DNA of 37,224 nt from positions 1-37,224 of the forward strand of contig CAZAYP010000055.1 of the NCBI GenBank assembly GCA_964489425.1, given 5' to 3'. The notes under the pieces are model-generated. The model made no database searches. It was given only the letters and a program-made list of their open reading frames with translations, and was not told where the DNA came from. Numbering within the stretch: the stretch's first letter is position 1; every line of letters starts with the position of its first letter. Both the position numbers and the translations under genes were made by a program. This DNA comes from CAZAYP01 sp964489425 [NCBI: uncultured Verrucomicrobiota bacterium]. GTDB taxonomy: Bacteria; Verrucomicrobiota; Kiritimatiellia; RZYC01. This document shows positions 9,202-17,514 of the stretch, one piece after another.

Positions 9202-9231
9202 AACATACCGTACAGTACGCCATAACGACAA
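9202..9231 (-). promoter_or_regulatory. Candidate promoter of the kinase-sigma-FHA operon with internal palindrome
   Basis: On the minus strand TTGTCG (9231-9226) and TATGTT (9207-9202) are spaced 18 bp apart, about 40 bp before the kinase ATG. The spacer contains the perfect 11-bp odd palindrome CGTACAGTACG (9209-9219), which could be an operator. Confidence 0.4.
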
Positions 9232-9391
9232 TTCAAAAAAAGTACTAATGCCGTGGCCTTGCCCGGATGCCAAAACGGCGCCGCCGCGCGGACTCGTTGT
9301 CGCCGCATTCCATAACCAGATGCCTGCGCCATTCACATCTGCGTCTATTCGTGTCCAGCCGCGGTTATTTCTCTTCTTTTATTCGCACCTG

Positions 9392-9419
9392 TTGGTCGCA
9401 CATTTTCCTCAACTTATCT
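9392..9419 (+). promoter_or_regulatory. Weak candidate promoter for the 157-aa gene
   Basis: TTGGTC (9392-9397) and TTATCT (9414-9419) are separated by 16 bp, leaving an 80-nt leader before ATG 9506. The match to the sigma-70 consensus is moderate. Confidence 0.25.
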
Positions 9420-9505
9420 GGAAGATTCCGGCCGCAGCTAACGACTTAAATGGCAAGAAGCGGGAGGATATAGGATTCTCCCACGATCCCAAAAAGGAGA
9501 GCCGT

Positions 9506-9979
9506 ATGAAGAAGAATATCGTGTCCGCAGAGTTGAACGCCACCGATGCCCAGGCATTGGTGACAGCAGTGGATGGCATCAAGAAGAAGCTGCCGTTCTT
9601 GATCGACCTGTCGCCAGAAGACCGACGGGCACTGCCCAAAATGGGCGACAAGAGCCGGGCCTTTGTGGCCAAGGCATTGGAGGTGGCCAGCCAGAATCCT
9701 GACATTCTGCCGCGCAACTTTTCCCCGGAAGAGTTCAGGAAAGATGTGGTGCTGCTGGATCAGTTGACGCCGCTGGCCCTGAGCCTGGGCCAGTTGGCGG
9801 AGTTGGTGGAAGACACGGTGATTGCTGCCGGCAGCGATGCCTACATGGCGGCCCTGGTGGTGTACCACTCCGCGAAGCTGGCCGGCCAGGGCGCGGGCAT
9901 GGATGCCCAGTTGGACAACCTCGGCCAGCGGTTTGCCCGCAAGCTCAAGAATGCCGCATCGGCGGCGCCGGCTAATTAG
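9506..9979 (+). CDS. Conserved hypothetical protein, 157 aa
   Basis: A soluble, mostly helical protein with no signal peptide or membrane segment. The ATG at 9506 is chosen because AAGGAG lies 6 nt upstream; an earlier in-frame start would add a poorly protein-like N-terminus. Motifs that stand out are KKKLPFLIDLSPEDRRALPKMG and a C-terminal helical pair around YMAALVVYHSAKLAG. I recall similar proteins annotated only as hypothetical in environmental genomes and cannot give a function. It is divergent from the kinase operon and might share its control region. The C-terminus is Ala-rich and looks disordered. Confidence 0.8.
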   Translation: MKKNIVSAELNATDAQALVTAVDGIKKKLPFLIDLSPEDRRALPKMGDKSRAFVAKALEVASQNPDILPRNFSPEEFRKDVVLLDQLTPLALSLGQLAELVEDTVIAAGSDAYMAALVVYHSAKLAGQGAGMDAQLDNLGQRFARKLKNAASAAPAN

Positions 9980-10228
9980 GTCCGGCCCAGGTTCAGAACG
10001 TCTGGCGCCGGGTCCGGATGCCAATCATGGGAGCATTGATCTCGGCGATTGGTGTTCCGATCCTAAACGTCGGAGTTCGGTACACGACCCGCCGGGAAAA
10101 AAGCCTGACCGGAGAGGCTCTGAACACGGATGGAGGTGTTCGACAACTTGCACGGCACAGATATAGAGTTCCGCACTCTCATTATATCGCCAGCACCAAG
10201 GGCGCCCAGGTCCACCTCGAGCTGCAGT

Positions 10229-10987
10229 CTAAAAAACCGCCCCGACCTCCACCAGCAGTCCGCCGGCAATGTCCTCGCTGGAAGCTCCCTTGATAGATGA
10301 TTTGGGCTTGAATGAGACCGAGGACGTGTCATAGCCGACCTCGACAACTATACTGACCCGCTTGGTGTGCATCACTTCCACGCCGGCGGATGCGACTATG
10401 CCCGGGCTCTTGGAGTCCACGTAGTCACCGCCAGCAATCGGGAACCGCGCGCCCAGCTTGGCATAGGGCGACACTGACGCGGCCGGCAAGATGAAAAACC
10501 CCGCCCCGGCGCCAATCGGCACGTTCCAATAGGACACGTTTCCCAAAATCGCGGATACCGGCCCGATCCCCCCCCAGATGAACAAGCCGCTTTCAAAACG
10601 ATAATAGGGCGAAGCGGCTATTCCGATTGGGATGGTTGCCGTGTTTTCCTTGCTGGAGGTGTTTTTTTCGTGCCAGTCAACAATCTCCCGAAACGAATTC
10701 AGGTAACAAAGTTTTACCGGAAATCGCCATGGGCGGAGCGTCATGGGCGGAGGCTGGATAAACGCAGGCCGATACTTCGCGTCTTCCGCTTGCGTGGCAT
10801 GCGGGGCTGGCGCTGGCTTGGCGTTCGGTTGGGAGCGCGCCACCGGCGGCGCGCTAACATCTTGCTGACGCGAAGCGTCGGTCAGGGGGACAGACCTTAA
10901 CAAATCATCGTCAGCAGCCAGCACACTTCCCGAGGCCAAGCCCAACCATCCGGCCAGGCTAATCATCAACCAGCAAACCCGCTTCAT
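10229..10987 (-). CDS. Outer-membrane beta-barrel-like protein
   Basis: 252 aa from ATG 10987, which follows a strong ribosome-binding site (AAGGAGG) at good spacing; a start 20 codons earlier is less likely. A signal peptide is clear (MKRVCWLMISLAGW, then cleavage near VLA-AD). A Pro/Ala/Gln-rich linker (about 30-80) leads to alternating beta-strand segments with many Gly and aromatic residues (YYRFESGLFIWGG, GAGAGFFI, SPYAKLGARFPIAGG). It ends in VEVGAVF; a terminal Phe is typical of outer-membrane barrels recognised by BamA. It is probably a small porin-like or structural barrel. No specific family is recognised. Confidence 0.7.
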   Translation of the reverse strand: MKRVCWLMISLAGWLGLASGSVLAADDDLLRSVPLTDASRQQDVSAPPVARSQPNAKPAPAPHATQAEDAKYRPAFIQPPPMTLRPWRFPVKLCYLNSFREIVDWHEKNTSSKENTATIPIGIAASPYYRFESGLFIWGGIGPVSAILGNVSYWNVPIGAGAGFFILPAASVSPYAKLGARFPIAGGDYVDSKSPGIVASAGVEVMHTKRVSIVVEVGYDTSSVSFKPKSSIKGASSEDIAGGLLVEVGAVF

Positions 10988-11623
10988 TCTTGGTGTCCTC
11001 CTTATTTTGTCGTGCAGTGGCGCTTGGAAAACGAACAAGAAGTCCATTTAACCCAAGCAGGTAGCCTTGCACAAGTACGCGCAGGTTATCCGCATCAAGG
11101 CACCCGATCAAGCCACAAGTTGCACGCGCATAGCAGACCGCACACGCGCTCGGTAGTCGGCGGACGATTGGGATGGGGCGGCCTTTTAGGAATCCAGGAA
11201 CGTCCCGCGGATCTTCCAGCGGCTGCAGGCTATTCGCATCGGAACTCTGCAGGTAGACGGCCCACGGTACGCACGGTCATGCCGCAACTCCCCAAGCCGC
11301 TGAACGACTTGCTGACCCAACTCGGCCTGCTGCCGCTGTTCGCCACGTCGCCCGCGTGGTCGGCCTTGGAGCCCGACAAGCGCCGATGGCCCCCTGCTTT
11401 ACAGGCTGTTATGCACATCGCCAGGGAAGTCAGGCTAATGCCAATCAGACGATTGGCGCTCCCGGGAACGCCGAGCGTCCGCTCGGCAACGGCCCTGCGG
11501 CGGCGCGCCAGAAGCACATTAGCGTGTTTTTTCTGGTTGAAACCCCGGCCGCATTGGGTTATGACGTTCACAAGTCAAGGCTCTGAAGCCCGGTGGAAAT
11601 GTATTGAACAGGAACAGCTGCGC
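10988..11623. other. Divergent intergenic region without recognised gene
   Basis: 636 bp between the barrel gene (minus) and the SpoIIE-phosphatase gene (plus). Open frames exist on both strands (the phosphatase frame extends upstream to 11012; a 113-codon frame covers 11230-11571 on the minus strand), but their translations are Arg/Ser/Pro-rich and match nothing known. No confident promoter was identified. Confidence 0.45.
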
Positions 11624-13027
11624 ATGTCGAAAACAACCGGTACAATCGGTATCCTCGCGGTAGTCGTTATGGTCGTGGCCGGCGTCCTAGCCGGCAATGC
11701 TTTGCTGTGGCTGCAGCTCCAAGGCGCCCCGGCGGCGGCGAAATCCGCCATGCCGGAGGTGGCAACCGGCCCGGACGCCGCGGCAACACCGGAGACCGCC
11801 CAGGAACCCGCCCCGACCGCAGCGGGCCCCGCCCCGACCGCTGCCGCCCCGCCCGGGTGGATCTTTCCGGCGGGCCTGGGCTTGAGCGTGATCATCCTGC
11901 TGGGCGTGGCGTTCCTGGCTTGGCGCAGCTGGCAGGCGCAAAACGCGTTTGCCCTGGCCCCGGTGTTCAGCGCCGGCGACTGGATCATGCAGCAGGCGCT
12001 GGGCAAGAAGTCGATTTTGCCCACGGCCCCGGGCACCTTGCGCAAGGCCCGCGGCACCAAAGACCCCGTGATCCACGACCTCGAAACGTGGTACTCGGAA
12101 CTGCGCAAGAAGATGGACGAAGAGGTGGCCGCGCGCACGTACGAAATGCAGCAGGACCTGCACCTGGCCACGGACTTCCAGCGGGCCATGCTCGAACGCG
12201 CTTATCCCAAGGTGCCGGACGTCCACGTGGCCGGCAAGCTGCGCCTCGGGTTTGCCCACCGCTACGAGCCGGCCTCGGGGCTGGGCGGCGACTTTTTCGA
12301 CATCCTCAAGCTGGGCATGGACGCGGGCGCGGTGTTCATCGCCGACGTCATGGGCCACGGCACGCGCAGCGCGCTGATCACCTCGATCCTGCGCACGCTG
12401 ATCGGCGACCTGATCGGCCAGGGCCGCAACGCCAGCCTGTTCGTCAGCGAAATCAACAACCAGTTCTGCCAGTTGCTCAAGAACGTGCCGGCCCCGCTGT
12501 TTGCCTCGGCCCTGTACTTCGTGGCCGACACCACCTCGCGCATGGCCACGTACGCCTCCGCGGGCCATCCCCCGCCCTTCGTGCTCAAGCGCGGCCTCAA
12601 CCGCGTCGCCCGGCTCGAGGTCGGCGAACCGCGTGCCGCCGCCCTGGGAGTGATCCCCAATGAAACGTTCCCGGGCATGTTTGTGCGGATCGCGGACGGC
12701 GACGTGTTCGTGTTCTTCACCGACGGCGTGTTCGAGGCGTTCAACCGCGACGGCGAGGAATACGGCATCGAGCGCCTGGAAAAATATCTCCAGCGCAATA
12801 TGTTCCGGGAACTCCCGGTGCTGGTGAACGGGATCTACGACAACGTGCTGGAGTTTGCCAACGGCGAACCCATGGCCGACGACGTCTGCATCATCGCCTG
12901 CGAAGTGACGTCCAAGCCCGAAGAGAAAAAGAAGACCAAGGCGCCGGTGGACCTGAACCGCGTCATTCCGCCGCTGCCGCCGCCGATCGGGCCGGAACCC
13001 AAGGTCCCGCCGGACGCGCCGGCGTAG
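11624..13027 (+). CDS. Membrane-anchored SpoIIE/RsbU-type PP2C serine phosphatase
   Basis: 467 aa from ATG 11624 (GGAA about 9 nt upstream). Membrane helices at about 8-30 and 80-101 flank a Pro/Ala-rich periplasmic linker of about 45 residues. A coiled-coil-like segment (about 150-190) leads to the phosphatase domain (about 205-428). The metal-binding acidic motifs of the family are present: GGDFFDI (Asp223), ADVMGHG (Asp241), TDGVFEAFN (Asp367) and MADDVCII (Asp419/420). The C-terminal tail is Lys- then Pro-rich. Family members dephosphorylate anti-anti-sigma (STAS) proteins in partner-switching systems. No STAS or anti-sigma kinase gene is in the window, so the partner is unknown. The periplasmic part is too short for a known sensor domain. 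Confidence 0.9.
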   Translation: MSKTTGTIGILAVVVMVVAGVLAGNALLWLQLQGAPAAAKSAMPEVATGPDAAATPETAQEPAPTAAGPAPTAAAPPGWIFPAGLGLSVIILLGVAFLAWRSWQAQNAFALAPVFSAGDWIMQQALGKKSILPTAPGTLRKARGTKDPVIHDLETWYSELRKKMDEEVAARTYEMQQDLHLATDFQRAMLERAYPKVPDVHVAGKLRLGFAHRYEPASGLGGDFFDILKLGMDAGAVFIADVMGHGTRSALITSILRTLIGDLIGQGRNASLFVSEINNQFCQLLKNVPAPLFASALYFVADTTSRMATYASAGHPPPFVLKRGLNRVARLEVGEPRAAALGVIPNETFPGMFVRIADGDVFVFFTDGVFEAFNRDGEEYGIERLEKYLQRNMFRELPVLVNGIYDNVLEFANGEPMADDVCIIACEVTSKPEEKKKTKAPVDLNRVIPPLPPPIGPEPKVPPDAPA

Positions 13028-13033
13028 CCGCGC

Positions 13034-13456
13034 TTACTCGACCACGTGGTGCGGAACGCCCAAGGCGTCGCAGATCTGCCCCACCCGCTCGACCATCACG
13101 TCCGGCGAACCAGGCTGGCCTTTTTCGACGTCGGAGGTGAGCGTCAACTGCGTAAGCTCGGGCGACAGGCTGGTAATCTTGAGGCTGATCTCGCGATCGC
13201 CCTGGGACATTTCAATCAGGCGCGCCTTGGCATCCTGCTTGGTGATTTTAACGTTGCCATGGCTGGCAATGGTTTCCAGGGCCTTGTCATAGACGCGGTC
13301 CGCCGGGGCGTCGAGGTTGACCGTGGCGGACTCGTGATGCGAACTCTTGTAATAAGCGATCCCACCCACCACCGCCACCGCGCCCAGCCCCATGCACCCC
13401 GCGCCCAGCAGCGCGATGCCTACGCTCAATCCGGCGAACCTGGCCAACATCTTCAT
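13034..13456 (-). CDS. DUF3568-like exported protein
   Basis: 140 aa from ATG 13456, chosen for AAGGA about 7 nt upstream; an ATG five codons earlier is possible. The N-terminus is a signal or lipoprotein-like sequence ending in LLGAGC, but the residues before Cys are not an ideal lipobox. A Gly/Ala/Val-rich hydrophobic patch and IAYYKSS follow, then a compact alpha/beta domain with NLDAPADRVYDKALETI and ITKQDAKARLIEMSQGD. This resembles DUF3568 proteins of PVC bacteria, whose function is unknown. It is convergent with the phosphatase gene, with stop codons only 6 bp apart. Confidence 0.7.
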   Translation of the reverse strand: MKMLARFAGLSVGIALLGAGCMGLGAVAVVGGIAYYKSSHHESATVNLDAPADRVYDKALETIASHGNVKITKQDAKARLIEMSQGDREISLKITSLSPELTQLTLTSDVEKGQPGSPDVMVERVGQICDALGVPHHVVE

Positions 13457-13666
13457 CGTCCATCCTTTCATGGTATCCGGCGATGCGCTAACGCCCGGTT
13501 GATCCCAGCGCCTGTCCGCACCGATCCGGCCGCCCCATAGTGCCCCAGGGCCCGCCGCCGGTCAAGCGCGCCGGCCAGAAGGCAGCCGCCACCAAGCAGG
13601 CTCCGGTCTTGTTTTTCAACTCCCGGGCAGGCATCATGCCGGCATGCAAACACAGAACGCCCAAGC

Positions 13667-14176
13667 ATGCTGACGGCCGCTGAAATCATCCGGCGGCTGG
13701 GCCTGGAACCCCTGCCCGGCGAAGGCGGCTACTACCGCGAAACCTACCGCTCGACCATCGTGCTGGCCCCCGCCGCATTGCCCGCCGCCTACCCAGCGGC
13801 GCGGCCCGCAGGCACGGCCATCTATTACCTGATCACCCCCGACTTCCACTCCGCCCTGCACCGGCTGCAGGGGGACGAGGTCTGGCACTTTTACCTGGGT
13901 GATCCGGCCGAGCAAATCCAGCTCCGGCCGGACGGGTCAGCCGGCATACTGCGGCTGGGTCAGGATCTGGAGGGCGGCTGCGTTCCCCAGGTCGTGGCGC
14001 CCGGCGGCGCCTGGCAAAGCACGCGCCTGGTGCCCGGCGGCGCCTTTGCCCTGTTCGGCACCACCATGGCGCCGGGCTTTGATTTTTCCGAGTATGAGGC
14101 CGCTGACGCCCCCGCGCTTGCGCGGCAATATCCTCTTTTGAATGATTGGCTCAACCCACCCGCAGGGAGATCATGA
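13667..14176 (+). CDS. Cupin_5 (DUF985) family protein
   Basis: 169 aa. The family pattern is clear: LGLEPLPGEGGYYRETYRS at the start, TAIYYLITPDFHSALHRL, DEVWHFYLGDP and LVPGGAFALFGTTMAPGFDFSEYE. These form a small beta-barrel cupin with His and Glu positioned as metal ligands (H in SALHRL, E and H in DEVWHFY). The substrate is unknown. The start lacks a strong ribosome-binding site. The last codons overlap the SDR gene start in an ATGA arrangement, so the two genes are probably translated together and act in one pathway. Confidence 0.88.
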   Translation: MLTAAEIIRRLGLEPLPGEGGYYRETYRSTIVLAPAALPAAYPAARPAGTAIYYLITPDFHSALHRLQGDEVWHFYLGDPAEQIQLRPDGSAGILRLGQDLEGGCVPQVVAPGGAWQSTRLVPGGAFALFGTTMAPGFDFSEYEAADAPALARQYPLLNDWLNPPAGRS

Positions 14177-14928
14177 TGGAGGCACTATTTTCTTTGGCCG
14201 GCCAAACCGCGTTGGTGACCGGCGGCGCGATCCACGTCGGGCGCGGCATCGCCCAGGCCCTGAGCGCGGCCGGCGCCCAGGTGGCCGTCGCCTACCACGA
14301 CCATGCCGCGGAAGCCGCGGACCTGGTGGCGGCGTTGCAACACGCGGGCGGCACCGCCCGGGCCATGCCCCTGGACGTGGGCGACGAGGCGTCCGTGCAG
14401 GCGGCGTTTGCGGAACTGGACCGGGCGTTCGGCCGCCTCAATATCCTGGTGAACAACGCCGGGATTTTCAGCCTAGCGCAACAGGCCGACCTGTCCGCTG
14501 CGGAATGGGACCGCGTCTGCCGGATCAACTTGCGCGGCCCGTTCCTGTGCGTGCGCGCCGCCCTGGCGCGGATGCGCGGCGGTGCGATCATCAACATCGC
14601 CAGCATCAACGCGCTGCACCCCGGGTTCGGCCTCACGGCGCATTACGACGCCACCAAGGGCGGCCTGGCCGCCTACACGCGGTCGCTGGCGGCCGAGCTG
14701 GCCCCGCGCGGGATCCGCGTCAACGCCATCGCGCCCGGCCTGGTGGACAGCCCCGAGCTGCGCGCGGGCGCCGCGGCGCTCGCGGCCCAGGTAACGGAGC
14801 GCACGCCGCTGCGGAAGCTGGCGCAACCCGCCGATATCGGCGCGGCGGCCGTGTTCCTCGCCTCCCCGGCGGCCGCGCACATCACCGGCGAAATCCTGGT
14901 GGTGGACGGCGGTTACCTGCTGACGTGA
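14173..14928 (+). CDS. Short-chain dehydrogenase/reductase (SDR)
   Basis: About 251 aa. The nucleotide-binding motif is TGGAIHVGRG, the structural motif is NNAG, and the active site includes Ser in NIASINA and YDATK (YxxxK). PGLV and the C-terminal ITGEILVVDGGY complete a classical SDR. Two adjacent ATGs (14173 and 14176) overlap the cupin stop; GGGAG is better spaced for 14176. It should be an NAD(P)H-dependent oxidoreductase; the substrate cannot be read from sequence. The variable Gly-motif segment is somewhat like pteridine reductases but has His where they have Arg. It overlaps the convergent glycosyltransferase gene by 16 bp. Confidence 0.9.
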   Translation: MMEALFSLAGQTALVTGGAIHVGRGIAQALSAAGAQVAVAYHDHAAEAADLVAALQHAGGTARAMPLDVGDEASVQAAFAELDRAFGRLNILVNNAGIFSLAQQADLSAAEWDRVCRINLRGPFLCVRAALARMRGGAIINIASINALHPGFGLTAHYDATKGGLAAYTRSLAAELAPRGIRVNAIAPGLVDSPELRAGAAALAAQVTERTPLRKLAQPADIGAAAVFLASPAAAHITGEILVVDGGYLLT

Positions 14929-15671
14929 CCGCGCCGCGCCGCGCGCCGGGCGGCCATGCCTGCGGCCAGGTAAGCCGCCAGCAGCCGCGCCATGCGCCGC
15001 CAGCCCGTGGCGGTCTTGGAGACCCCCGAGCGCCGCGGCGGCGAGTGATAGGGAATCTCTTCGATGCGCGCGCCGGCCGCGATCAGCCCGCCGACAAGGC
15101 GGATGAAGTAGTCGCCATAGTATCCCTGGAGCCGCAGCGGCCGGATCACTTCCGCGCGGGCCGCGACAAACCCGCTGGTCCAATCGGCGCAAGCCGGGTC
15201 AAGCCACGCGCGCAGCAGGTGATTGGCCCAGCGCGAGGCCGCGATCTGCAGGCGCCGCAAGGCGGGATCGCCGGCCTGCGCCGTCTCCCCGCCGCCGGGC
15301 AAAAACCGCGCTGCAATGGCCACGTCGCAGCGCCCGCTGCGCACCGCCGCCACCAGGCGGCCGGCGATTTCCGGGGGATGCGAGTAGTCCGCATCCATCC
15401 AAGCCACCACCTGGCCCTGGCCGCGGTCAAGGCCGGCCTGCAATGCGGAAACCAGGCCGCGCTCGGCGCGACGCACCAGAACCACGGCCGAATGCTGCAT
15501 GGCCGCCACCTGGTCGGCGGTGCCGTCCGGAGAACGGTCATCCACCACCACGATCTCCTTGGGGCCCGCGACCGCCCGGTCCAAGTCCTGGATCAAGGAG
15601 ACGATGTGCCCGGCCTCGTTATACGTCGGGAGGATAATGCTCGCCAGCAGGCCGGGATCGGTTGGGGTCAT
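14913..15671 (-). CDS. Family 2 glycosyltransferase (dolichol-phosphate-mannosyltransferase-like)
   Basis: 252 aa from ATG 15671. The GT-A fold is clear: SIILPTYNEAG, IVVVDDRSPDGT, the metal-binding DADYSHPP and the acceptor-side IEEIPYHSPPRRSGVSK. It lacks the C-terminal membrane helices of GtrB-type enzymes and ends in an Arg-rich tail that may contact the membrane surface. It probably transfers a sugar from a nucleotide donor to polyprenyl phosphate. It is last in a minus-strand run after exonuclease III and the AsmA-like gene (gap 40 bp). The upstream extension of the frame is Arg/Pro-rich and out of character, so it is not included. Confidence 0.87.
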   Translation of the reverse strand: MTPTDPGLLASIILPTYNEAGHIVSLIQDLDRAVAGPKEIVVVDDRSPDGTADQVAAMQHSAVVLVRRAERGLVSALQAGLDRGQGQVVAWMDADYSHPPEIAGRLVAAVRSGRCDVAIAARFLPGGGETAQAGDPALRRLQIAASRWANHLLRAWLDPACADWTSGFVAARAEVIRPLRLQGYYGDYFIRLVGGLIAAGARIEEIPYHSPPRRSGVSKTATGWRRMARLLAAYLAAGMAARRAARRGHVSR

Positions 15672-15711
15672 GGCTACGCGTCTCCGCCCGGCGCGGCACC
15701 GCGCCGGCCGG

Positions 15712-16563
15712 CTACTCCTTTTTGTCGCCGCCCAGCAGGTTGTTGAAGCCGCTGACCACCTTGGACGCGCCTTTGATGGCCGCGTTGGCGCCCTGGCTGG
15801 CGGTATCACCAACCACGTTGGCGCCGGCATTGACGCCATCCACAGCGGCCCCGGCCGCCGCCTGCGCGCCCTTGCCAACCAAGTCTGCGGCCCCGCTGAC
15901 AACGCTGGTCACGCTGGACACGATCGCGCCAAACACCGTGACAACCACCTGGGGAATGGTCGCGCCATCGGTGTCCTCGCCGATATTGGTCAGGTGAATG
16001 GCCGGCAACGGCAAGGGCACGGCGTTGCCGCCCAACCCGGCCATGCTGAGGTTGACCTGGGCATTCTCAATCAGGAAATCCTTGATCACGACTTTCTTTG
16101 CCGGCTTCTGCTCCTCCGCGGGTGATTCCTGCGGCGCAGGCTTCTCCGCCGGCTCGGCCTTGGCCTGGCCACCCTGGATCTGCTCCAGCAGCTTGGAAAG
16201 ATTGCTGCCCTGCAGCGAGCCCTCGAAGGTGATCTCCGGGGCTTGGATCAGCACCCGCTCAACGATAATTTTGTCCGAGAACAGCGACCCCACGGCCAAC
16301 TTGGCCTCAAAGTTTCCCAGGGTCATGGCGCTGGGCGTCGAAAAGCCCTGCGGGTTGCCGATCATCAGGCCGGCCAGCTTCAACTCGCCGTTCAGCAGCG
16401 ACAGGCTCACCTTGTCGAGCTTGACGGAAACCCCCGTAAACTTGGGCCCCAGCGTCTCGACCGACGTCTTGATCACTTTGTCGAGCCGCAGCGTTATCAC
16501 GCCGAGTACCAGGATAATGACCACCAGCAACCCCACCAGCACCGCGACGATTTTCTTAGCCAT
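15712..16563 (-). CDS. AsmA-like membrane-anchored protein
   Basis: 283 aa with AAGGAG 6 nt before the ATG. One N-terminal membrane helix (about 4-26) is followed by a beta-rich domain (about 30-115) with the pattern SLSLLNGELKLAGLMIGNPQGF and EAKLAVGSLFSDKIIVERVLIQAPEI. This is characteristic of AsmA/DUF748-type repeats, now seen as lipid-transfer bridge folds. An Ala/Glu/Pro/Lys-rich linker (about 130-158) and a second beta segment follow. The C-terminus is a Gly/Ala/Val-rich amphipathic stretch of about 75 residues. It is much shorter than E. coli AsmA (617 aa). It likely faces the periplasm and helps maintain the envelope. Confidence 0.65.
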   Translation of the reverse strand: MAKKIVAVLVGLLVVIILVLGVITLRLDKVIKTSVETLGPKFTGVSVKLDKVSLSLLNGELKLAGLMIGNPQGFSTPSAMTLGNFEAKLAVGSLFSDKIIVERVLIQAPEITFEGSLQGSNLSKLLEQIQGGQAKAEPAEKPAPQESPAEEQKPAKKVVIKDFLIENAQVNLSMAGLGGNAVPLPLPAIHLTNIGEDTDGATIPQVVVTVFGAIVSSVTSVVSGAADLVGKGAQAAAGAAVDGVNAGANVVGDTASQGANAAIKGASKVVSGFNNLLGGDKKE

Positions 16564-16593
16564 GTTTTTCTCCTTGTGTGTTTTTGCATCCGC

Positions 16594-17370
16594 TTACTCC
16601 CACTCAAAATCCGCAACCACCGGGGTGTGGTCCGACGGCCGGGGCAGCCGGCGCGGCGCCAGGTCGATCTCCGCGGACTTCGCGCGCGCCGCCAACGGCG
16701 CCGTGGCGAAGATGTAGTCCAGGCGCCAGCCCAGGCCCTCCCGCATGGCGTGGGGCACGCGATAATCAAAAAACGAAAACCGCCCGCCCTCGGGGTGGAA
16801 CTTCCGGTACACGTCCACGAAGCCCCAGTCGCGGCAGGCCAGAAACTCGGTCCGGGCCGCGACATGGTAGCACACGTGATCCTCGTGCTCCTCGGGATGA
16901 TGCACGTCAAGCGGCGACGAGGCCATGTTCAGGTCGCCGGTCCACACCAGGGGCGTGGCGGGGGTGTAGCGCCGGGCAAACCACGCCCGCAGCCGCTGGA
17001 ACCACTGGATCTTGTACGGATACATCGGGTCATCGAGGCTGCGCCCCTGGGGCACGTAGGTGTTCACCACCGTCAAGGTCCCGAACCGCGCATGGATCAG
17101 CCGGGCCTCATCCCTGGGGCCGTCATCGTCCAGGCCGTACCCGACCTCGCACGGCGCCGCGCGCGACAGGATCGCCACGCCGTTGTAGGACTTCTCGCCG
17201 CGGAAGGCCACGTGGTACCCGGCGGCCACCAGCGCGGCCGCGGGAAAATCCTTGTCCTGGGCCTTGGTTTCCTGGACGCACAGGATATCCGGCCGCGCCT
17301 GCTGCAGCCACGGCAGCAGGATGTCCATGCGCGCGCGGATCGAGTTGGCGTTAAAGGTGGCGATGCGCAT
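16594..17370 (-). CDS. xth: Exodeoxyribonuclease III
   Basis: 258 aa from ATG 17370. The EEP-nuclease motifs are in order: FNANSIRAR (Asn7), QETKAQD (Glu34), NTYVPQGR, TGDLNMA and the C-terminal SDHTPV. WRLDYIF and YNGVAILS also match the family. It is an apurinic/apyrimidinic endonuclease and 3'-5' exonuclease in base-excision repair. It is divergent from the CLC gene, and 30 bp separates it from the AsmA-like gene. A TTG start five codons upstream is possible but less likely. Confidence 0.93.
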   Translation of the reverse strand: MRIATFNANSIRARMDILLPWLQQARPDILCVQETKAQDKDFPAAALVAAGYHVAFRGEKSYNGVAILSRAAPCEVGYGLDDDGPRDEARLIHARFGTLTVVNTYVPQGRSLDDPMYPYKIQWFQRLRAWFARRYTPATPLVWTGDLNMASSPLDVHHPEEHEDHVCYHVAARTEFLACRDWGFVDVYRKFHPEGGRFSFFDYRVPHAMREGLGWRLDYIFATAPLAARAKSAEIDLAPRRLPRPSDHTPVVADFEWE

Positions 17371-17460
17371 GGCCGGGTCGCGCAATGAGCGCTTGTTTCA
17401 TGGGTAAACTGTAGGCAGTTCAGGGTCGCGCGGCAAGCCGTTTTTACCGCGAGTTCAAGG

Positions 17461-17488
17461 TTGCATGGCGGCCCCCGCGTGTTACAAA
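17461..17488 (+). promoter_or_regulatory. Candidate promoter of the CLC gene
   Basis: TTGCAT (17461-17466) and TACAAA (17483-17488) are spaced 16 bp apart. Transcription would start near 17495, where a 7-codon frame (ATG 17495 to TGA 17518) begins and overlaps the CLC ATG. Confidence 0.35.
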
Positions 17489-17514
17489 GGCAGCATGATC
17501 AAGGGCCCAATCGG

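Larger units (their letters stand above)
9160..9505. other. Divergent intergenic region
   Basis: 346 bp between the kinase gene and the oppositely oriented 157-aa gene. It is poorer in GC than its neighbours. Apart from the two candidate promoters listed separately, nothing else is recognised. Confidence 0.5.

Noticed and set aside
11012-11623. Upstream extension of the SpoIIE-phosphatase frame (204 more codons)
   Set aside because: The translation is Arg/Pro/Ser-rich and unlike protein, whereas ATG 11624 begins directly with a proper membrane helix.
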